DNA of 57,102 bases, taken from NCBI GenBank assembly GCA_903916735.1, contig CAIWXX010000128.1, forward strand, positions 1 to 57,102, in the 5' to 3' direction. Source of the stretch: an uncultured Acidobacteriota bacterium. GTDB lineage: Bacteria > Acidobacteriota > CAIWXX01. A model generated the notes under the pieces. That model was not told the origin of the DNA and did no database searches. It saw only the letters and a list, made by a program, of their open reading frames with translations. This document shows, one piece after another, positions 7,532-17,090 of the stretch. Each line of letters opens with the position of its first letter. Within the stretch, counting starts at the first letter, position 1. The translations under genes and the position numbers were made by a program.

Positions 7532-9538
7532 ATGCGGATGACGTTTCGCGCCCCGTACAGATGCTCAGGCAGCGGTCTCCGGTTCAGCGCGTTTTCACTT
7601 GGGCATGATTCACTGCACAAGAAGCGGCACAGTGGACTGGCCGGCTACATCAGGTTGCACGGCATCAAGCGGGAAGCCTTCAATCCACTGATCCTCGTTT
7701 CGGTGCTCGGGCTCACCTGCCTCTGCGGAGCATCTGCACCGGTCTCAATCAGCAATCTTGTCCGGGATCCCGGATTCGAGATGGCATTCGCAGGGGTGCC
7801 TGGATGTTGGACCGTCCCGGCAGGTTCCACGTCGATTTGGTGCATCCCCCCCCATGATGGTTCACGCGCTCTGTTCATCCCAGCGCGCGAAGACGAGACC
7901 AACTGGGTGGAACAGAGGATCAATGGGGCTCGAGCCGGTGCGTCCTACCTTTTCAGCTGCTGGGTAAAGAGGACGGTCGTTGACGAAGGGAACTACCCGA
8001 TCTTCCAAGTGCTCGGCTCGGAAGTCGCGGCTAACGACATCTGGGCTCGAAACCAGTGGCGGCAATTCGTATTGGTCATTCCCCGAGCGGGCGATGACTC
8101 TTGCGTCAGAATCTCGGTGCCCGCTGCCACCGAGGGTGGGTACTGCATCGACGATGTTTCGCTGGTCGAGCTCGAAATCTCGTTGGAGAGCCCGCTCGAT
8201 GGTGCAGTCTGCTCGCGCCCGGAGTTCCGTTGGCTCGCGACGGAATGTGACCGGATTCTCACGTTCAGATTGGAGATATCGCGCTCTCCGCGATTCGAGG
8301 CATATGCGACTGGGGTTTTCTCAAACGCAGATCCCGAACCGTACCTGCCGCCTTTCTTTTTGGAGGCAGGTCAGCACTTCTGGCGAGTCCGTGTGCTGCA
8401 CGGTCGGGATGAAGTTGCGCTCAGCGAAACCCGGCGCTTGCGGATGTCGACGCCGTGGTCGGGACGCGAAGCCGGCCTGCAGCCGACTGAGAAGACGTGG
8501 AGTTCACCTTCCTTTCCACTTGGAATCTACACACATGCAGAAGACCTGTCACTTGTACGCGATGCTCAGCTGGACACGATCGTTCTTCAACCTACGGAAG
8601 GCAGTTCGCTCCTGTCTGTTCTTGAGAAATGCCGTCATCATGGACCGAAGATACTGCTGCCTCCAGACTTGCCGGCAGCAGAGCACGGAATGCTATCCCA
8701 AATCGTCACGCGTTACGCGCCATGCCTGGCTGGATGGTATCTGGCCGACGAGCCGGAGGGCCATCAGGCCGCACCAGTAGATCTGATGAAACGGAGGGAG
8801 CAACTCCGTGGCATGATCCACACTCTTCCAGCAGCCATCGCCATACTCCGCCCGTGGCGGGTGAGCGACTACGCAGCGGCTGCCGATATCGTGATGGTTG
8901 ATCCGTACCCCATACCATTCTTCTCCCTGACCCTTCTCAGCCAATGCGTCCGAAGGGCGATCGCAGAAGCGGGCCCTGAGAAGCAGGTGTGGGCGGTCGT
9001 GCAGGCATTCGACTGGAGCCACGCCTATAATGGGCCGGACACCACGATTATCGGCAGGCCGCCGACAGAAGACGAGGTCCGTGCACTCGCGTATCTGGCC
9101 CTGGCCGAGGGTGCTCACGGAATCTTCTTCTATGATCTGGAGCTCGCCAGAAAGTGCGGTCTATGGGAAGGCATCAAGCACGTCACCAGTGATCTCCGCC
9201 GTGACCTCCCCCTATTTGAGAAAGGGTACCGAGTAGAGCTCCCTTTGGCCTCTCAGTGCGAAGGCGATGGTGCCGTCGGTCCGGCCGTGCAGGTGGCGAT
9301 CTGGCGGCTCGATCGTAACGCCAATGACCGCTGGGCCGCCGGACTCTACGCCATCCTTGTCAACACCACTGCTCGAGCAGTGTCGGTTACACTACCATCC
9401 CTGAAAACACTTGAGGACCAATCCAGGACGCTGCCCCTCTCCCCATTCCAGGTGAAGATCGTTCGGGTTCAGGAAACCATATCTCCACCTGCGCTACGGG
9501 CGCACGACCCGTCGGTCATACCGGCGAAGGAGGAGTAG
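7532..9538 (+). CDS. Secreted glycoside-hydrolase-like protein with carbohydrate-binding and FnIII-like domains
   Basis: 668 codons. Residues 1-50 are the remainder of a zinc-ribbon paralogue (CSGSG replaces CSRCG, so the site is lost). At about 51 it changes to a signal-peptide-like stretch, PLILVSVLGLTCLCGASA; a TTG at 7655 giving a charged n-region before this stretch may be the working start. Then come a jelly-roll carbohydrate-binding-like domain (about 75-215, beginning NLVRDPGFE), a FnIII-like domain (about 222-310, FRLEISRSPRF, HFWRVRV), and a TIM-barrel-like domain (about 328-560) with GWYLADEPEGH near 400 (candidate acid/base), DIVMVDPYP and GAHGIFFYDLE. The end is a beta-rich cap. 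It is a likely cell-surface or periplasmic polysaccharide-acting protein; its specificity is unknown. It converges on the polysaccharide operon, overlapping the last gene by 45 bp. Confidence 0.65.
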   Translation: MRMTFRAPYRCSGSGLRFSAFSLGHDSLHKKRHSGLAGYIRLHGIKREAFNPLILVSVLGLTCLCGASAPVSISNLVRDPGFEMAFAGVPGCWTVPAGSTSIWCIPPHDGSRALFIPAREDETNWVEQRINGARAGASYLFSCWVKRTVVDEGNYPIFQVLGSEVAANDIWARNQWRQFVLVIPRAGDDSCVRISVPAATEGGYCIDDVSLVELEISLESPLDGAVCSRPEFRWLATECDRILTFRLEISRSPRFEAYATGVFSNADPEPYLPPFFLEAGQHFWRVRVLHGRDEVALSETRRLRMSTPWSGREAGLQPTEKTWSSPSFPLGIYTHAEDLSLVRDAQLDTIVLQPTEGSSLLSVLEKCRHHGPKILLPPDLPAAEHGMLSQIVTRYAPCLAGWYLADEPEGHQAAPVDLMKRREQLRGMIHTLPAAIAILRPWRVSDYAAAADIVMVDPYPIPFFSLTLLSQCVRRAIAEAGPEKQVWAVVQAFDWSHAYNGPDTTIIGRPPTEDEVRALAYLALAEGAHGIFFYDLELARKCGLWEGIKHVTSDLRRDLPLFEKGYRVELPLASQCEGDGAVGPAVQVAIWRLDRNANDRWAAGLYAILVNTTARAVSVTLPSLKTLEDQSRTLPLSPFQVKIVRVQETISPPALRAHDPSVIPAKEE

Positions 9539-10192
9539 CGCGTCAGGATCAGTCACGTAGGGCGCGAGGGCGGCGAGCGGCTCATCAGTTCGGCGCCACC
9601 AGACCAGGAGCTTGTTGGCTGATCCAGGATTCACGGAAAACGCCCTGGCCACTACTTCCTTGGCGAGTCGTCTGTCCCTTTCATTCAGGGACCAGTACTG
9701 TCCCATCAACACGAGGGCGATTTCGTTGAGCATCGAACGATCATTCGGATCCAGCTGGAGCGCTTCCCGAAATGCCTCCAGGGCCTGCTGCCGCCATGGC
9801 ATGTCAGGGTACTTGTACAACAGCATTGCCCTGCCTAGATCGTAGTACGTTCCCGCTTCCCTGGGTTCCCACTCCGCCGCTATCTCCAAAGGCGGCACAG
9901 CCACATCGAGTAGACGATCCCGCCAGCCGGTATCCCCCTCCTGATGCCTCTTCACGCCTTCTCCCAGGTACAGCTTTCCTTTCGATAGATACATCTCCCA
10001 GGAGGGTGACAGGTCTATCGCCATTTGCAGCAACCGGGCCTGATCCGCAAAGGAGTACGTCTGAAGATGAAGCTCCGATGACGTCTCTGAGAGGTAATAG
10101 AACCATGCGGCCGCGCCCTGCCAGACCTCATACGCGGCAAATGCTACGAGCGAGGCGGAGAGCAGCAGGCTCCGAAGGCGGCTGTTATTCAT
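9494..10192 (-). CDS. TPR-containing membrane-anchored protein, last gene of the polysaccharide operon
   Basis: 232 residues. An N-terminal hydrophobic segment (about 8-32, LLLSASLVAFAAYEVW) acts as a signal anchor. A helical domain with TPR-type pairs follows, clearest at ALEAFREALQLDPNDRSML (about 130-150) and AKEVVARAFSVNPG. It overlaps the upstream phosphatase gene by eight bases, so translation is probably coupled. It resembles TPR proteins that sit beside O-antigen polymerases in exopolysaccharide loci and may scaffold the polymerase. Its 3' end overlaps the convergent gene ending at 9538. Confidence 0.6.
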   Translation of the reverse strand: MNNSRLRSLLLSASLVAFAAYEVWQGAAAWFYYLSETSSELHLQTYSFADQARLLQMAIDLSPSWEMYLSKGKLYLGEGVKRHQEGDTGWRDRLLDVAVPPLEIAAEWEPREAGTYYDLGRAMLLYKYPDMPWRQQALEAFREALQLDPNDRSMLNEIALVLMGQYWSLNERDRRLAKEVVARAFSVNPGSANKLLVWWRRTDEPLAALAPYVTDPDALLLLRRYDRRVVRP

Positions 10193-11003
10193 CCTGAGTG
10201 GGTTCCTCTTCCTTGCGCGATCGAAACAATGACGGAAGCCGTACGCTGAATCGATTCGACGTCTTCACCGGGATTGGATCTCCGATATCCGGCATCGCCT
10301 GGTCTCGCAGAATCGAGTTCGGGGCGTCCACAACCAGGATTCGCGCAATTTCCTCCCCGACGATCTCCGCCGCTGCTGCACGGCCCTTCGAAAGCAGCGG
10401 CTCACGACTGTTGACGCTATGTGCATCGCTGGCGATTACGTGCACCCACTTGTTGCGCAGGAAGTGCTCAACCGATTTTCGCGCCCGATGCCCGAACTGG
10501 CCCGTGATGCTCTGCGCCGTGACTTGAGTTAGAGCCCCGTGACTGATGAGCTCGAAGAGCTCCTCCGGATGCTCCTGAAAAACAGCATTCCGTTCCGGAT
10601 GAGCTATCACCGGCGTGAAGCCCTCAAGCTGTAGCTTGTAGAACATCTCCCCGATCCCCGGCGGGACAGAGCCCTCGGGCAGCTCCACCAGTACGTAGCA
10701 GCTGTTTGCGAGACGCACCTCGGGGCTGCTCTTCACGACATCCACAAGGTTGTGAACGATGAGGATTTCATTTCCCCTGTGGAATCGAAGTCCCGATGAC
10801 TGCGCCTCGCCGACGAACTCGGTGAAGCGAGAGGACAGCAGGTCGAGGTTGTCACCATGACGGGTGACTCTGTAGAGGTGAGGGGTCAGGATGACATCCG
10901 TGATGCCATCCGCGACGGCCCTCTCGCACATCTGCAGAGAAACATCCAGCGATTTTGGCCCGTCATCCCAATCGGGGATGTAGTGAGCGTGGATGTCAAT
11001 CAT
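10185..11003 (-). CDS. CpsB/YwqE-type PHP-fold protein-tyrosine phosphatase
   Basis: 272 residues; cytoplasmic metal-dependent phosphatase of the PHP fold that dephosphorylates the tyrosine-rich tail of polysaccharide co-polymerase kinases. Metal-ligand motifs are in order: DIHAHYIPDWDDG (residues 3-15), TPHLYR, GNEI, AHPERN and SDAH. The usual family start is DxHxHxLPxxDDG. It overlaps the polymerase stop by four bases (ATGA) and lies two genes after the kinase it probably acts on (12442-14676). A CpsB-type phosphatase rather than a Wzb-type low-molecular-weight phosphatase alongside a Wza exporter is a mixed but known combination. Confidence 0.85.
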   Translation of the reverse strand: MIDIHAHYIPDWDDGPKSLDVSLQMCERAVADGITDVILTPHLYRVTRHGDNLDLLSSRFTEFVGEAQSSGLRFHRGNEILIVHNLVDVVKSSPEVRLANSCYVLVELPEGSVPPGIGEMFYKLQLEGFTPVIAHPERNAVFQEHPEELFELISHGALTQVTAQSITGQFGHRARKSVEHFLRNKWVHVIASDAHSVNSREPLLSKGRAAAAEIVGEEIARILVVDAPNSILRDQAMPDIGDPIPVKTSNRFSVRLPSLFRSRKEEEPTQDE

Positions 11004-12340
11004 GTCTCTCTATTCCTCACTGCTGCGAACCCAATCACAAACAGGAACACGAACGTGATCTCGATTGCCGGTATCGAAAGACAGAAGTCCGTCACCCCAT
11101 GAAGATACATCGAGAGAATGCCGGCCAGGCAGCCCGCCCCTAACCCTCGCGCGAAGGGATGATGTCGCGTCTGCCACTCTTTCCACAGCGAGGCCGTCCA
11201 GCCGAGAGCTAACAGGATCCACATTCCGAAGCCCAGCAGGCCGTAGTCCACAGCCGCCTGAACATAGGCGCTATGAGCATACTCATTCCGAAAACCTGTG
11301 TCAGGTGACTCGTAGCGCGTGATCACTGAAGGCAATGCATCTGGGCCTATTCCGATCCATGGGTGATCCTTGACGATACCCATGCAGGCATTCCAAATCG
11401 TGAAGCGAAATTCCAGACTCCGATCCGAGGCAGATTGCGTAAATTTTTTGTACAATGGATCGAAACCGGACCAGAAACCGAGTAGGCAGAGAAGCACCAG
11501 AAATGCTGAGATCCACTTCCGCGACCATCCCTGCCGCCCACTCGCCAGAGCCAGGACGAAAAACGATGCGAGAAGTACGATGAACCCCGTTCGGCATCTG
11601 GAGAAGATGATCCCAAGGGCCATGATCAACGCGGCCAGCATGTATAGAATCGATTTCTGGAAGACATCCTGTCCAAGGAACAAAATTCGTTCCTTCAACG
11701 ATGACTCTTTCGGGAGGCGCCGTGCGCGTGTGGCGATGTACCCAAAGCAGAGTGGCAGCGTCATCTCCAGGTATCCCGAGAAGTGGTCCGGATTCACGAA
11801 GGTCCCGAAAGAGGCACCCGGGTTCCAGGTATTCGGCACACCCAAGATGGCGCTGACGCCCGCAAACCGCTGAGAGAGACCCAACAACGCCTGCATGACC
11901 CCGGACACGATGATCGCGTTTGCAGAGACTGCGAGGTTCCATCGCCCCCTCGAAATGAGGCGGTACGAGGCGAGCGCCGTCAGGGCGAGCTCGGCCAGCC
12001 AGATGAGTGTGTCGAGGGCGGGAGAAGGCAGTAGCTTGAAGACAACGCCTCGTCGCAGAGACAGAGCGAGAGCGTGATGCACGAGAAGGATCGTCGCGAT
12101 GCCGATCAGCGTGAAGTACCGAAGACTCCTTCCGAGCGCATCGGCGGGGGTCGTCCGAGCGCCCCTCTCACTCGACCTAGTCAGCAGAATAAGGGCCGAC
12201 AGAACAACAAGCGAAAGCCTGATGAGATGGAAGGCCCAGCCGTGGGCACCGCCGAATGGAATCGGAACGAGAATGAGCAGCACGGCCAGGACGAAGACAA
12301 GTGGCCAGTCTCCCTTGGGCCGGGCATTCCGATGGCTCAT
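11000..12340 (-). CDS. O-antigen ligase/polymerase family membrane protein (Wzy/WaaL-like)
   Basis: 446 residues with about 10-12 hydrophobic segments. The Wzy_C region is recognisable: GTFVNPDHFSGYLEM (about 178-192), then a periplasmic loop with DHPWIGIGPDALP and EYAHSAYVQAAVDYGLLG (about 340-385), the usual GxG and H signature of the family. It would polymerise or ligate undecaprenol-linked repeat units on the periplasmic face. The start ATG at 12340 lies about 100 bp after the kinase stop. It is coupled downstream to the phosphatase through an ATGA overlap. Confidence 0.8.
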   Translation of the reverse strand: MSHRNARPKGDWPLVFVLAVLLILVPIPFGGAHGWAFHLIRLSLVVLSALILLTRSSERGARTTPADALGRSLRYFTLIGIATILLVHHALALSLRRGVVFKLLPSPALDTLIWLAELALTALASYRLISRGRWNLAVSANAIIVSGVMQALLGLSQRFAGVSAILGVPNTWNPGASFGTFVNPDHFSGYLEMTLPLCFGYIATRARRLPKESSLKERILFLGQDVFQKSILYMLAALIMALGIIFSRCRTGFIVLLASFFVLALASGRQGWSRKWISAFLVLLCLLGFWSGFDPLYKKFTQSASDRSLEFRFTIWNACMGIVKDHPWIGIGPDALPSVITRYESPDTGFRNEYAHSAYVQAAVDYGLLGFGMWILLALGWTASLWKEWQTRHHPFARGLGAGCLAGILSMYLHGVTDFCLSIPAIEITFVFLFVIGFAAVRNRET

Positions 12341-12441
12341 CTGTTACCTTGTCAACCACTCTTCCAGCTGGCTCGCGCGGTGGTGGAGTGCAAGGGGGCG
12401 GGAGGAGTTGCGGCCCTCCGCGCACTGGGCTTCAGCAACTG

Positions 12442-14676
12442 TCAGGATGACTTCCCCTCCTTGTCATGCTGGTAATAGTAGTAGTAGTGGTGCTTGTAAT
12501 AATAGTCGTGTTCTCTGATGTTAATATTGTTGATGACGACTCCAACACTGGACGCCTTGAGCAGATCCATCTTCTCCCTGACTCGCTTGAGAGCATCGCG
12601 AGTGGTCTTTCCACCCCAGACAACCAGGATGAGGCCGTCAGTACGAGGAGCAACGATAAGAGCGTCCGTCACCGCAAGCAGAGGAGGAGCATCGATCAGC
12701 AGGTAGTCGAATTGGTGTCGAAGAATGTTGAGGAGCTCGGTGAGCTTGTTCGAATGAAGCAGCTCCGCCGGGTTAGGTGGAATTGGCCCCGAGTTGATGA
12801 CGCTTAGTCCGGGGATCGGTGTGGTCTTTATCAAATTGACAAGATTGAGCGTTCTGTCGGAGACGCCGTCGTTTGCGGTAAGGTAGGTCGTCAGCCCGTT
12901 GACATTCTTGAACTGGAAAATCCTGTGGAGGCGGGGCTTTCGCAGATCCAGATCAATCACCAAGACCTTTTTGTCTGCCTGAGTCAAAGAAACCGCGATA
13001 TTCACAACTGTCGTGGTCTTGCCCTCCGACGGCAGTGCCGATGTTACGAGGAAGGCTCGCCGGGGCTGGTCCACCGATGACATGAGGAGAGCTGTGCGGA
13101 TGGACCGGTATGCCTCCGATATGTTGGACTGGGGGGCTTTGGCAACGATAAGTTCAATGGATGCAATCTCCGCGACCTTGCCATCGCCTTTCCCGGCGAC
13201 TTTCTGTGAACGAGAGTGACGTCGTGAGTAGTAGCCATAATGATAGCCGTTCTGCGTAGCAGAGCTGAGAGAGGGGATAAGACCAAGAGTCGGAAGAGAG
13301 AGAAGCTTATTGATTTGATCGCTGTCCTTTACAGAGTCGTCGAGATGTTCATACAAGAACGCCAGACCGATGCCGCCAAGCAACCCGAGCAGGAGTGATA
13401 GCAGGATGTTGAGTTTGACCCTCGGGCTGGCCGGAGTCAGAGGAACCTCCGCGCGATCTACGATACGGATATTGGATGTCCGAAGACCTTTCAGGCGTGC
13501 CGAGATTCCGGTTTCGCTTTGACGCGTCAGAAGGGACTCCATGAGCTGCTTCTTGTTGTCGATCTCGACCTTCAAACTGTTGTACTGAATCGCGTCGCTG
13601 TTCAGTTGCCCGGCCTCTGTCTTCATCCCATTGAACATGCTTTCGAGAGACTGTTCCTTCTTGAGAGCAACCTGGTAATCAGCGTAGGCACTGTTCGCGG
13701 TATTCCGGACCTCCTTTTCGACCGCGCGCTTGGCATTGTCGAGCTCCGCGCGTAGAGCGATCATTTCAGGATACTCCGGTTTAAATATCTCGCTTTTCCG
13801 GCGGTACTCACGGTCTAATCGCGCGTACTCCTCCTTCAGTCTCTTGAAGACCTCGTTTCCCGCCACATCCTGAAGAGCGTCTGCGGTAGCACTGCTAATC
13901 TGCTTGTAGGTCGACTCCTTCCGAACACGCTCTATCTGCGCCTCCGTGAGAGCCTTGTTGAGGTCACCCAGTCTCTCAACGACGGTTGTTTCCTTGTCGT
14001 TCAGTGTGACAATGCTTTTCTTCGTCGTATAGTCCTGAAGTTGCCGCTCCTTCTGAGTTATTTCATTGCTAAGGGAATCTATCTGTTCGGACAGGAAAAC
14101 GCTCGCTTGTTCAGTCGCCTCGAACTTGCTCTGAATGTTCGTTTCAATGAACTCATCTGCGAGTGTGTTCACAATCTTGGCGGCGAGATTAGGTTCGTGC
14201 GCATTGAAGCTGACTTTCACGATGCGGGTCTGTCGGACAGGCTCCACTTCGACTCGGTTGGCGAAGTTGTTGAGAACCTCGATCGTTCTTCTTTCATTCG
14301 CCTCCTTGTTCTTTTTCTCCTCTTTCTCCGGCTCGTACCCGAATTCACTGGTCTTGTCCAGTGAGAGCTTCGTGATAACATTCGAAGCAAGGCTGCGGCT
14401 TTGAAGAAGCTTGTACTGAGTCTGGTAGTAGGCATCCTGAGATGAATCGATTGAGAACACGTCTTCAAAGCTCAGAATGTTCCGCTCCTTCTCGATAAGA
14501 AGAGTAGCCGTGGCGCGGTAGGTCCTCGGAATGACAAGGCTGAGAACGGTCCCGACTGTCAGGACGACGGCGAGAAACGAGACGATCACCCAGCGCCGCT
14601 TCCGGATGACGACCCAGTAATCGCGAAGGTCAATTTCGCCGGCTTCGCCCGCTGGTATCTGGTTCCACTCCTTCAT
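12442..14676 (-). CDS. Wzc-type polysaccharide co-polymerase with BY-kinase domain
   Basis: 744 residues. N-terminal Wzz domain with the first membrane helix at about 30-50 and a long periplasmic coiled-coil region; second helix at about 430-450 after the proline-rich VPLTPASPRVK. The cytoplasmic BY-kinase follows: Walker A SALPSEGKTTT (about 545-555), Walker A' VLVIDLDLRKPRLH, Walker B YLLIDAPPLLAVTDA. The C-terminal tail is very rich in tyrosine (DYYYKHHYYYYYQ), the autophosphorylation cluster. It controls chain length and export together with the Wza-like gene upstream in the operon, and is the likely substrate of the phosphatase at 10185. Confidence 0.93.
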   Translation of the reverse strand: MKEWNQIPAGEAGEIDLRDYWVVIRKRRWVIVSFLAVVLTVGTVLSLVIPRTYRATATLLIEKERNILSFEDVFSIDSSQDAYYQTQYKLLQSRSLASNVITKLSLDKTSEFGYEPEKEEKKNKEANERRTIEVLNNFANRVEVEPVRQTRIVKVSFNAHEPNLAAKIVNTLADEFIETNIQSKFEATEQASVFLSEQIDSLSNEITQKERQLQDYTTKKSIVTLNDKETTVVERLGDLNKALTEAQIERVRKESTYKQISSATADALQDVAGNEVFKRLKEEYARLDREYRRKSEIFKPEYPEMIALRAELDNAKRAVEKEVRNTANSAYADYQVALKKEQSLESMFNGMKTEAGQLNSDAIQYNSLKVEIDNKKQLMESLLTRQSETGISARLKGLRTSNIRIVDRAEVPLTPASPRVKLNILLSLLLGLLGGIGLAFLYEHLDDSVKDSDQINKLLSLPTLGLIPSLSSATQNGYHYGYYSRRHSRSQKVAGKGDGKVAEIASIELIVAKAPQSNISEAYRSIRTALLMSSVDQPRRAFLVTSALPSEGKTTTVVNIAVSLTQADKKVLVIDLDLRKPRLHRIFQFKNVNGLTTYLTANDGVSDRTLNLVNLIKTTPIPGLSVINSGPIPPNPAELLHSNKLTELLNILRHQFDYLLIDAPPLLAVTDALIVAPRTDGLILVVWGGKTTRDALKRVREKMDLLKASSVGVVINNINIREHDYYYKHHYYYYYQHDKEGKSS

Positions 14677-14742
14677 CTGCCTAAACCCCGATCCTGTGAG
14701 ATATATCTGGTTTGCATCGCCAGGGTATCCATTGAAGCATGC

Positions 14743-15651
14743 CTAGAACAGGCTCTCTGGGACATATACAACATACCCATCGTCCATTGGAATGTCCGGT
14801 TTCTTGCCCTGTAGAATATCGTCGATATTGACAGTGAATTTCACTTCGTGTCCGGATTTGTCGATCTTCTTGACGGTCACTTTCGACTTGGAAGCTCGAT
14901 CAGTAGTGCCTCCTGCTTGGGCTATCGCCTGAAGGAGCGTGAGCTTCTTCGATTTTCGCACTTCAAGAGCGCCTGGTTTTGTCACTTCTCCAAAAACGTA
15001 TATGTGGATGATCCGATCAATAGGAATATTCATAACGTCGTTTGGGTAGAGAGGCACATTCAGCCTGGGATTCCCTTCTATCATCAGCTCATCGAGATTG
15101 ATGTCCAGGTGAGCCGAGAGGCCGGATTTTGATTCCCGAAGTATGAAAAGCTCTCCACCGGCCAGGTCTGTCAGGCCACCAGCCTGAGAGATCATTTGGA
15201 GGACGGTCTGGCGACCGAGCAGCTCATAGGTGCCAGGGTTCTTGACGGCCCCGATAACAGCGACGCGCTGGCTCTGGTATTCCTTGATAAATACAGTGAC
15301 TTGTGCGTTCTTCAGATATTTCTCTTCTAGCATGGCACTCAGGCGGCTCTCCAGAATCTGCTTCGTCATACCTGCCACGACGACCTCCCCCAGAAGCGGC
15401 AAGGTGATCGAGCCGGACTGGGAAACTCGGACAGTGGAATTCAGTTCATCCAGCCCAAACACCCTGATCTCCAAGAGGTCCTTCGGTCCGATCTTGTATT
15501 CTTCCAAGGAAGCGTGAACTGGAGCCTGGGCGCCGACGTATGAAGACAGTCCGTGCAACAGTAACATCGTCCAGAGGACAGTCGCCACCAGGAAGCGACA
15601 TGCCCCTGGGCTGTTCATATTAACGCGACCGTTTATCATTGTATGCAACAT
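14743..15651 (-). CDS. Wza-type polysaccharide export protein with SLBB domains
   Basis: 302 residues. The signal peptide is contained in SPGACRFLVATVLWTMLL with a cut near GAQA. The Poly_export domain begins EYKIGPKDLLEIRVFG (about 52-67); two SLBB domains follow (VAVIGAVKNPGTYELLG; IYVFGEVTKPGALEV). No lipobox Cys is obvious. Start: ATG 15651 has GGGGGA five bases upstream; ATG 15618, two bases after the previous stop, would start directly at the signal peptide. It would form the outer-membrane/periplasmic export channel that docks on the Wzc-type protein. Confidence 0.9.
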   Translation of the reverse strand: MLHTMINGRVNMNSPGACRFLVATVLWTMLLLHGLSSYVGAQAPVHASLEEYKIGPKDLLEIRVFGLDELNSTVRVSQSGSITLPLLGEVVVAGMTKQILESRLSAMLEEKYLKNAQVTVFIKEYQSQRVAVIGAVKNPGTYELLGRQTVLQMISQAGGLTDLAGGELFILRESKSGLSAHLDINLDELMIEGNPRLNVPLYPNDVMNIPIDRIIHIYVFGEVTKPGALEVRKSKKLTLLQAIAQAGGTTDRASKSKVTVKKIDKSGHEVKFTVNIDDILQGKKPDIPMDDGYVVYVPESLF

Positions 15652-16864
15652 GTATCCCCCAATAGGACCTGTCTTCGTCCGCTCCCACTATGTTGGAACG
15701 GCGAGAAAAGTCCGTGTACGTCAGCCCTAGCTCCCAACGATCCCTGAAGCGGTGGATCGCCCTGGCCGTGTGTATTTTGAAAGTGTCACGGCGGTCGGTA
15801 GTGGAAAAATATGATGGGTATGAGTTTGAACCAATCGAATAATCGTAGTCGAAGCGAAAGTTGCGGAAGAAGTATACCGATCCTCCGCCACCTGCTCTTT
15901 CCTCGATATAATATGGCGTATCAAGCCAAGCGGAGAAGTACGCGTCGCGCGTGTAGAGGCCACGCACGATGTAACGATCGCGAAGTTGACGTGACACGGA
16001 AATATCTCCTGCGATGCCGGAAAATGGCTTTGCTCCGGGATTTGTCGGCTTGAAATCCTTGTAGCCCATCCTGATGCGGCCACGCATGGCGGCGTCAGGG
16101 CTGAATTCGAGACCCGAATAGAGGCCGAAGCTCCGTGTATCTCGTCCGCTGGCCGGATCTGTGAAGTCGTATCCTCTTGCTTCGGCTTCGGCAAAGAGTT
16201 TGGTCTTAGGGAAGAGCTGATAGAAGATCGTGATGGCGCTGGTGCTCTCCCACCGATCCAGAAGATAAAGCTGTGCCTCGCGGGGGTCGACCTCTGTGTA
16301 CTTGAACTCGGCAACAGAGGCGCGCAGCTGGATCGACGTTCGCCGTGCAGTCTGCCAAAGAATCGTGCCCTGTCCTGAGCCCACCTGAACTCTGGCTGGA
16401 AAATCGATCTCACTACTAATCCGCTCATGGGAGATCAGTAGCGACTCAGTGAATTTAATGAGAACACGGTTCATGGCCGCGTACTGGTCGAGCGTCAGTG
16501 CATTGTTCCAGCCTCGTTGTTGCGCCTCCTTCCTGTAGAAGACATACCGCGGTGACTCATAGAAGCTGAACAAGGCCCTGTGGCCAAGTCTGAGCAGGAA
16601 GGTGCCGGCTGGACCGGAAGTGAAGGTGAAATCCTTGACAGGATTCACACTCGTGCCGTAGACGTTGCTATCCATACCCATGTTGGAGATGTACAGTTGT
16701 GGGATGACCTTGAATGGGCCAAGATGCATCGGCACCTCATCATACATGCTCTTCAACATTTCAATTGGATCGGAGCTGTCGGCTCCGAAAACCAGGAGTG
16801 GTCCGGCTGCAAGTACCCATATGGTCAGCATGAGCAGGCGGAGGCACGTGTCTGCGTGAGGCAT
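15620..16864 (-). CDS. Outer-membrane beta-barrel protein of the polysaccharide locus
   Basis: About 414 residues from ATG 16864, which has GGAG eight bases upstream and gives a clean signal peptide (MPHADTCLRLLMLTIW..., cut near VFGA). The frame is open further upstream to 17008 but that part is not signal-like. The rest is alternating polar/hydrophobic beta strands with many aromatics, ending in a strand at the C-terminus, like the outer_membrane_beta-barrel proteins (BBP2_2-like) encoded beside Wza in many exopolysaccharide operons. It is probably an export or anchoring partner. It overlaps the Wza-like gene by 32 bp if the latter starts at 15651. Confidence 0.7.
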   Translation of the reverse strand: MPHADTCLRLLMLTIWVLAAGPLLVFGADSSDPIEMLKSMYDEVPMHLGPFKVIPQLYISNMGMDSNVYGTSVNPVKDFTFTSGPAGTFLLRLGHRALFSFYESPRYVFYRKEAQQRGWNNALTLDQYAAMNRVLIKFTESLLISHERISSEIDFPARVQVGSGQGTILWQTARRTSIQLRASVAEFKYTEVDPREAQLYLLDRWESTSAITIFYQLFPKTKLFAEAEARGYDFTDPASGRDTRSFGLYSGLEFSPDAAMRGRIRMGYKDFKPTNPGAKPFSGIAGDISVSRQLRDRYIVRGLYTRDAYFSAWLDTPYYIEERAGGGGSVYFFRNFRFDYDYSIGSNSYPSYFSTTDRRDTFKIHTARAIHRFRDRWELGLTYTDFSRRSNIVGADEDRSYWGIHVAYNDKRSR

Positions 16865-17090
16865 GCGATCGCTCCAGGAGCGATATGTTAGTCGGGGAGG
16901 GAGAAGTTCCATTATTTCGGGAAGCCTCTTGACCCTGGATTGGAGGCATAAAGACGGTGTGCATAGTCGCGTCGCGACAGACTTGTCACACCTCTGTCTC
17001 TCTCGCATATATCTATTCGAATTGGTATCTGATTCATCAAAGGGGGTGAGAGCCTTGTTTGCTCAGCACTCATCCCCCCTCTCGGACCAT

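Noticed and set aside
12466-12500. Microsatellite-like TAG/TAA repeat
   Set aside because: It is the complement of the tyrosine-rich tail codons of the Wzc-type kinase, so it is explained by coding.
10857-12518. Several plus-strand open frames over the polysaccharide operon (for example 11370-11873, 12074-12475)
   Set aside because: They lie antisense to clearly coding minus-strand genes, are rich in Arg/Pro/Ser and have no domain similarity.
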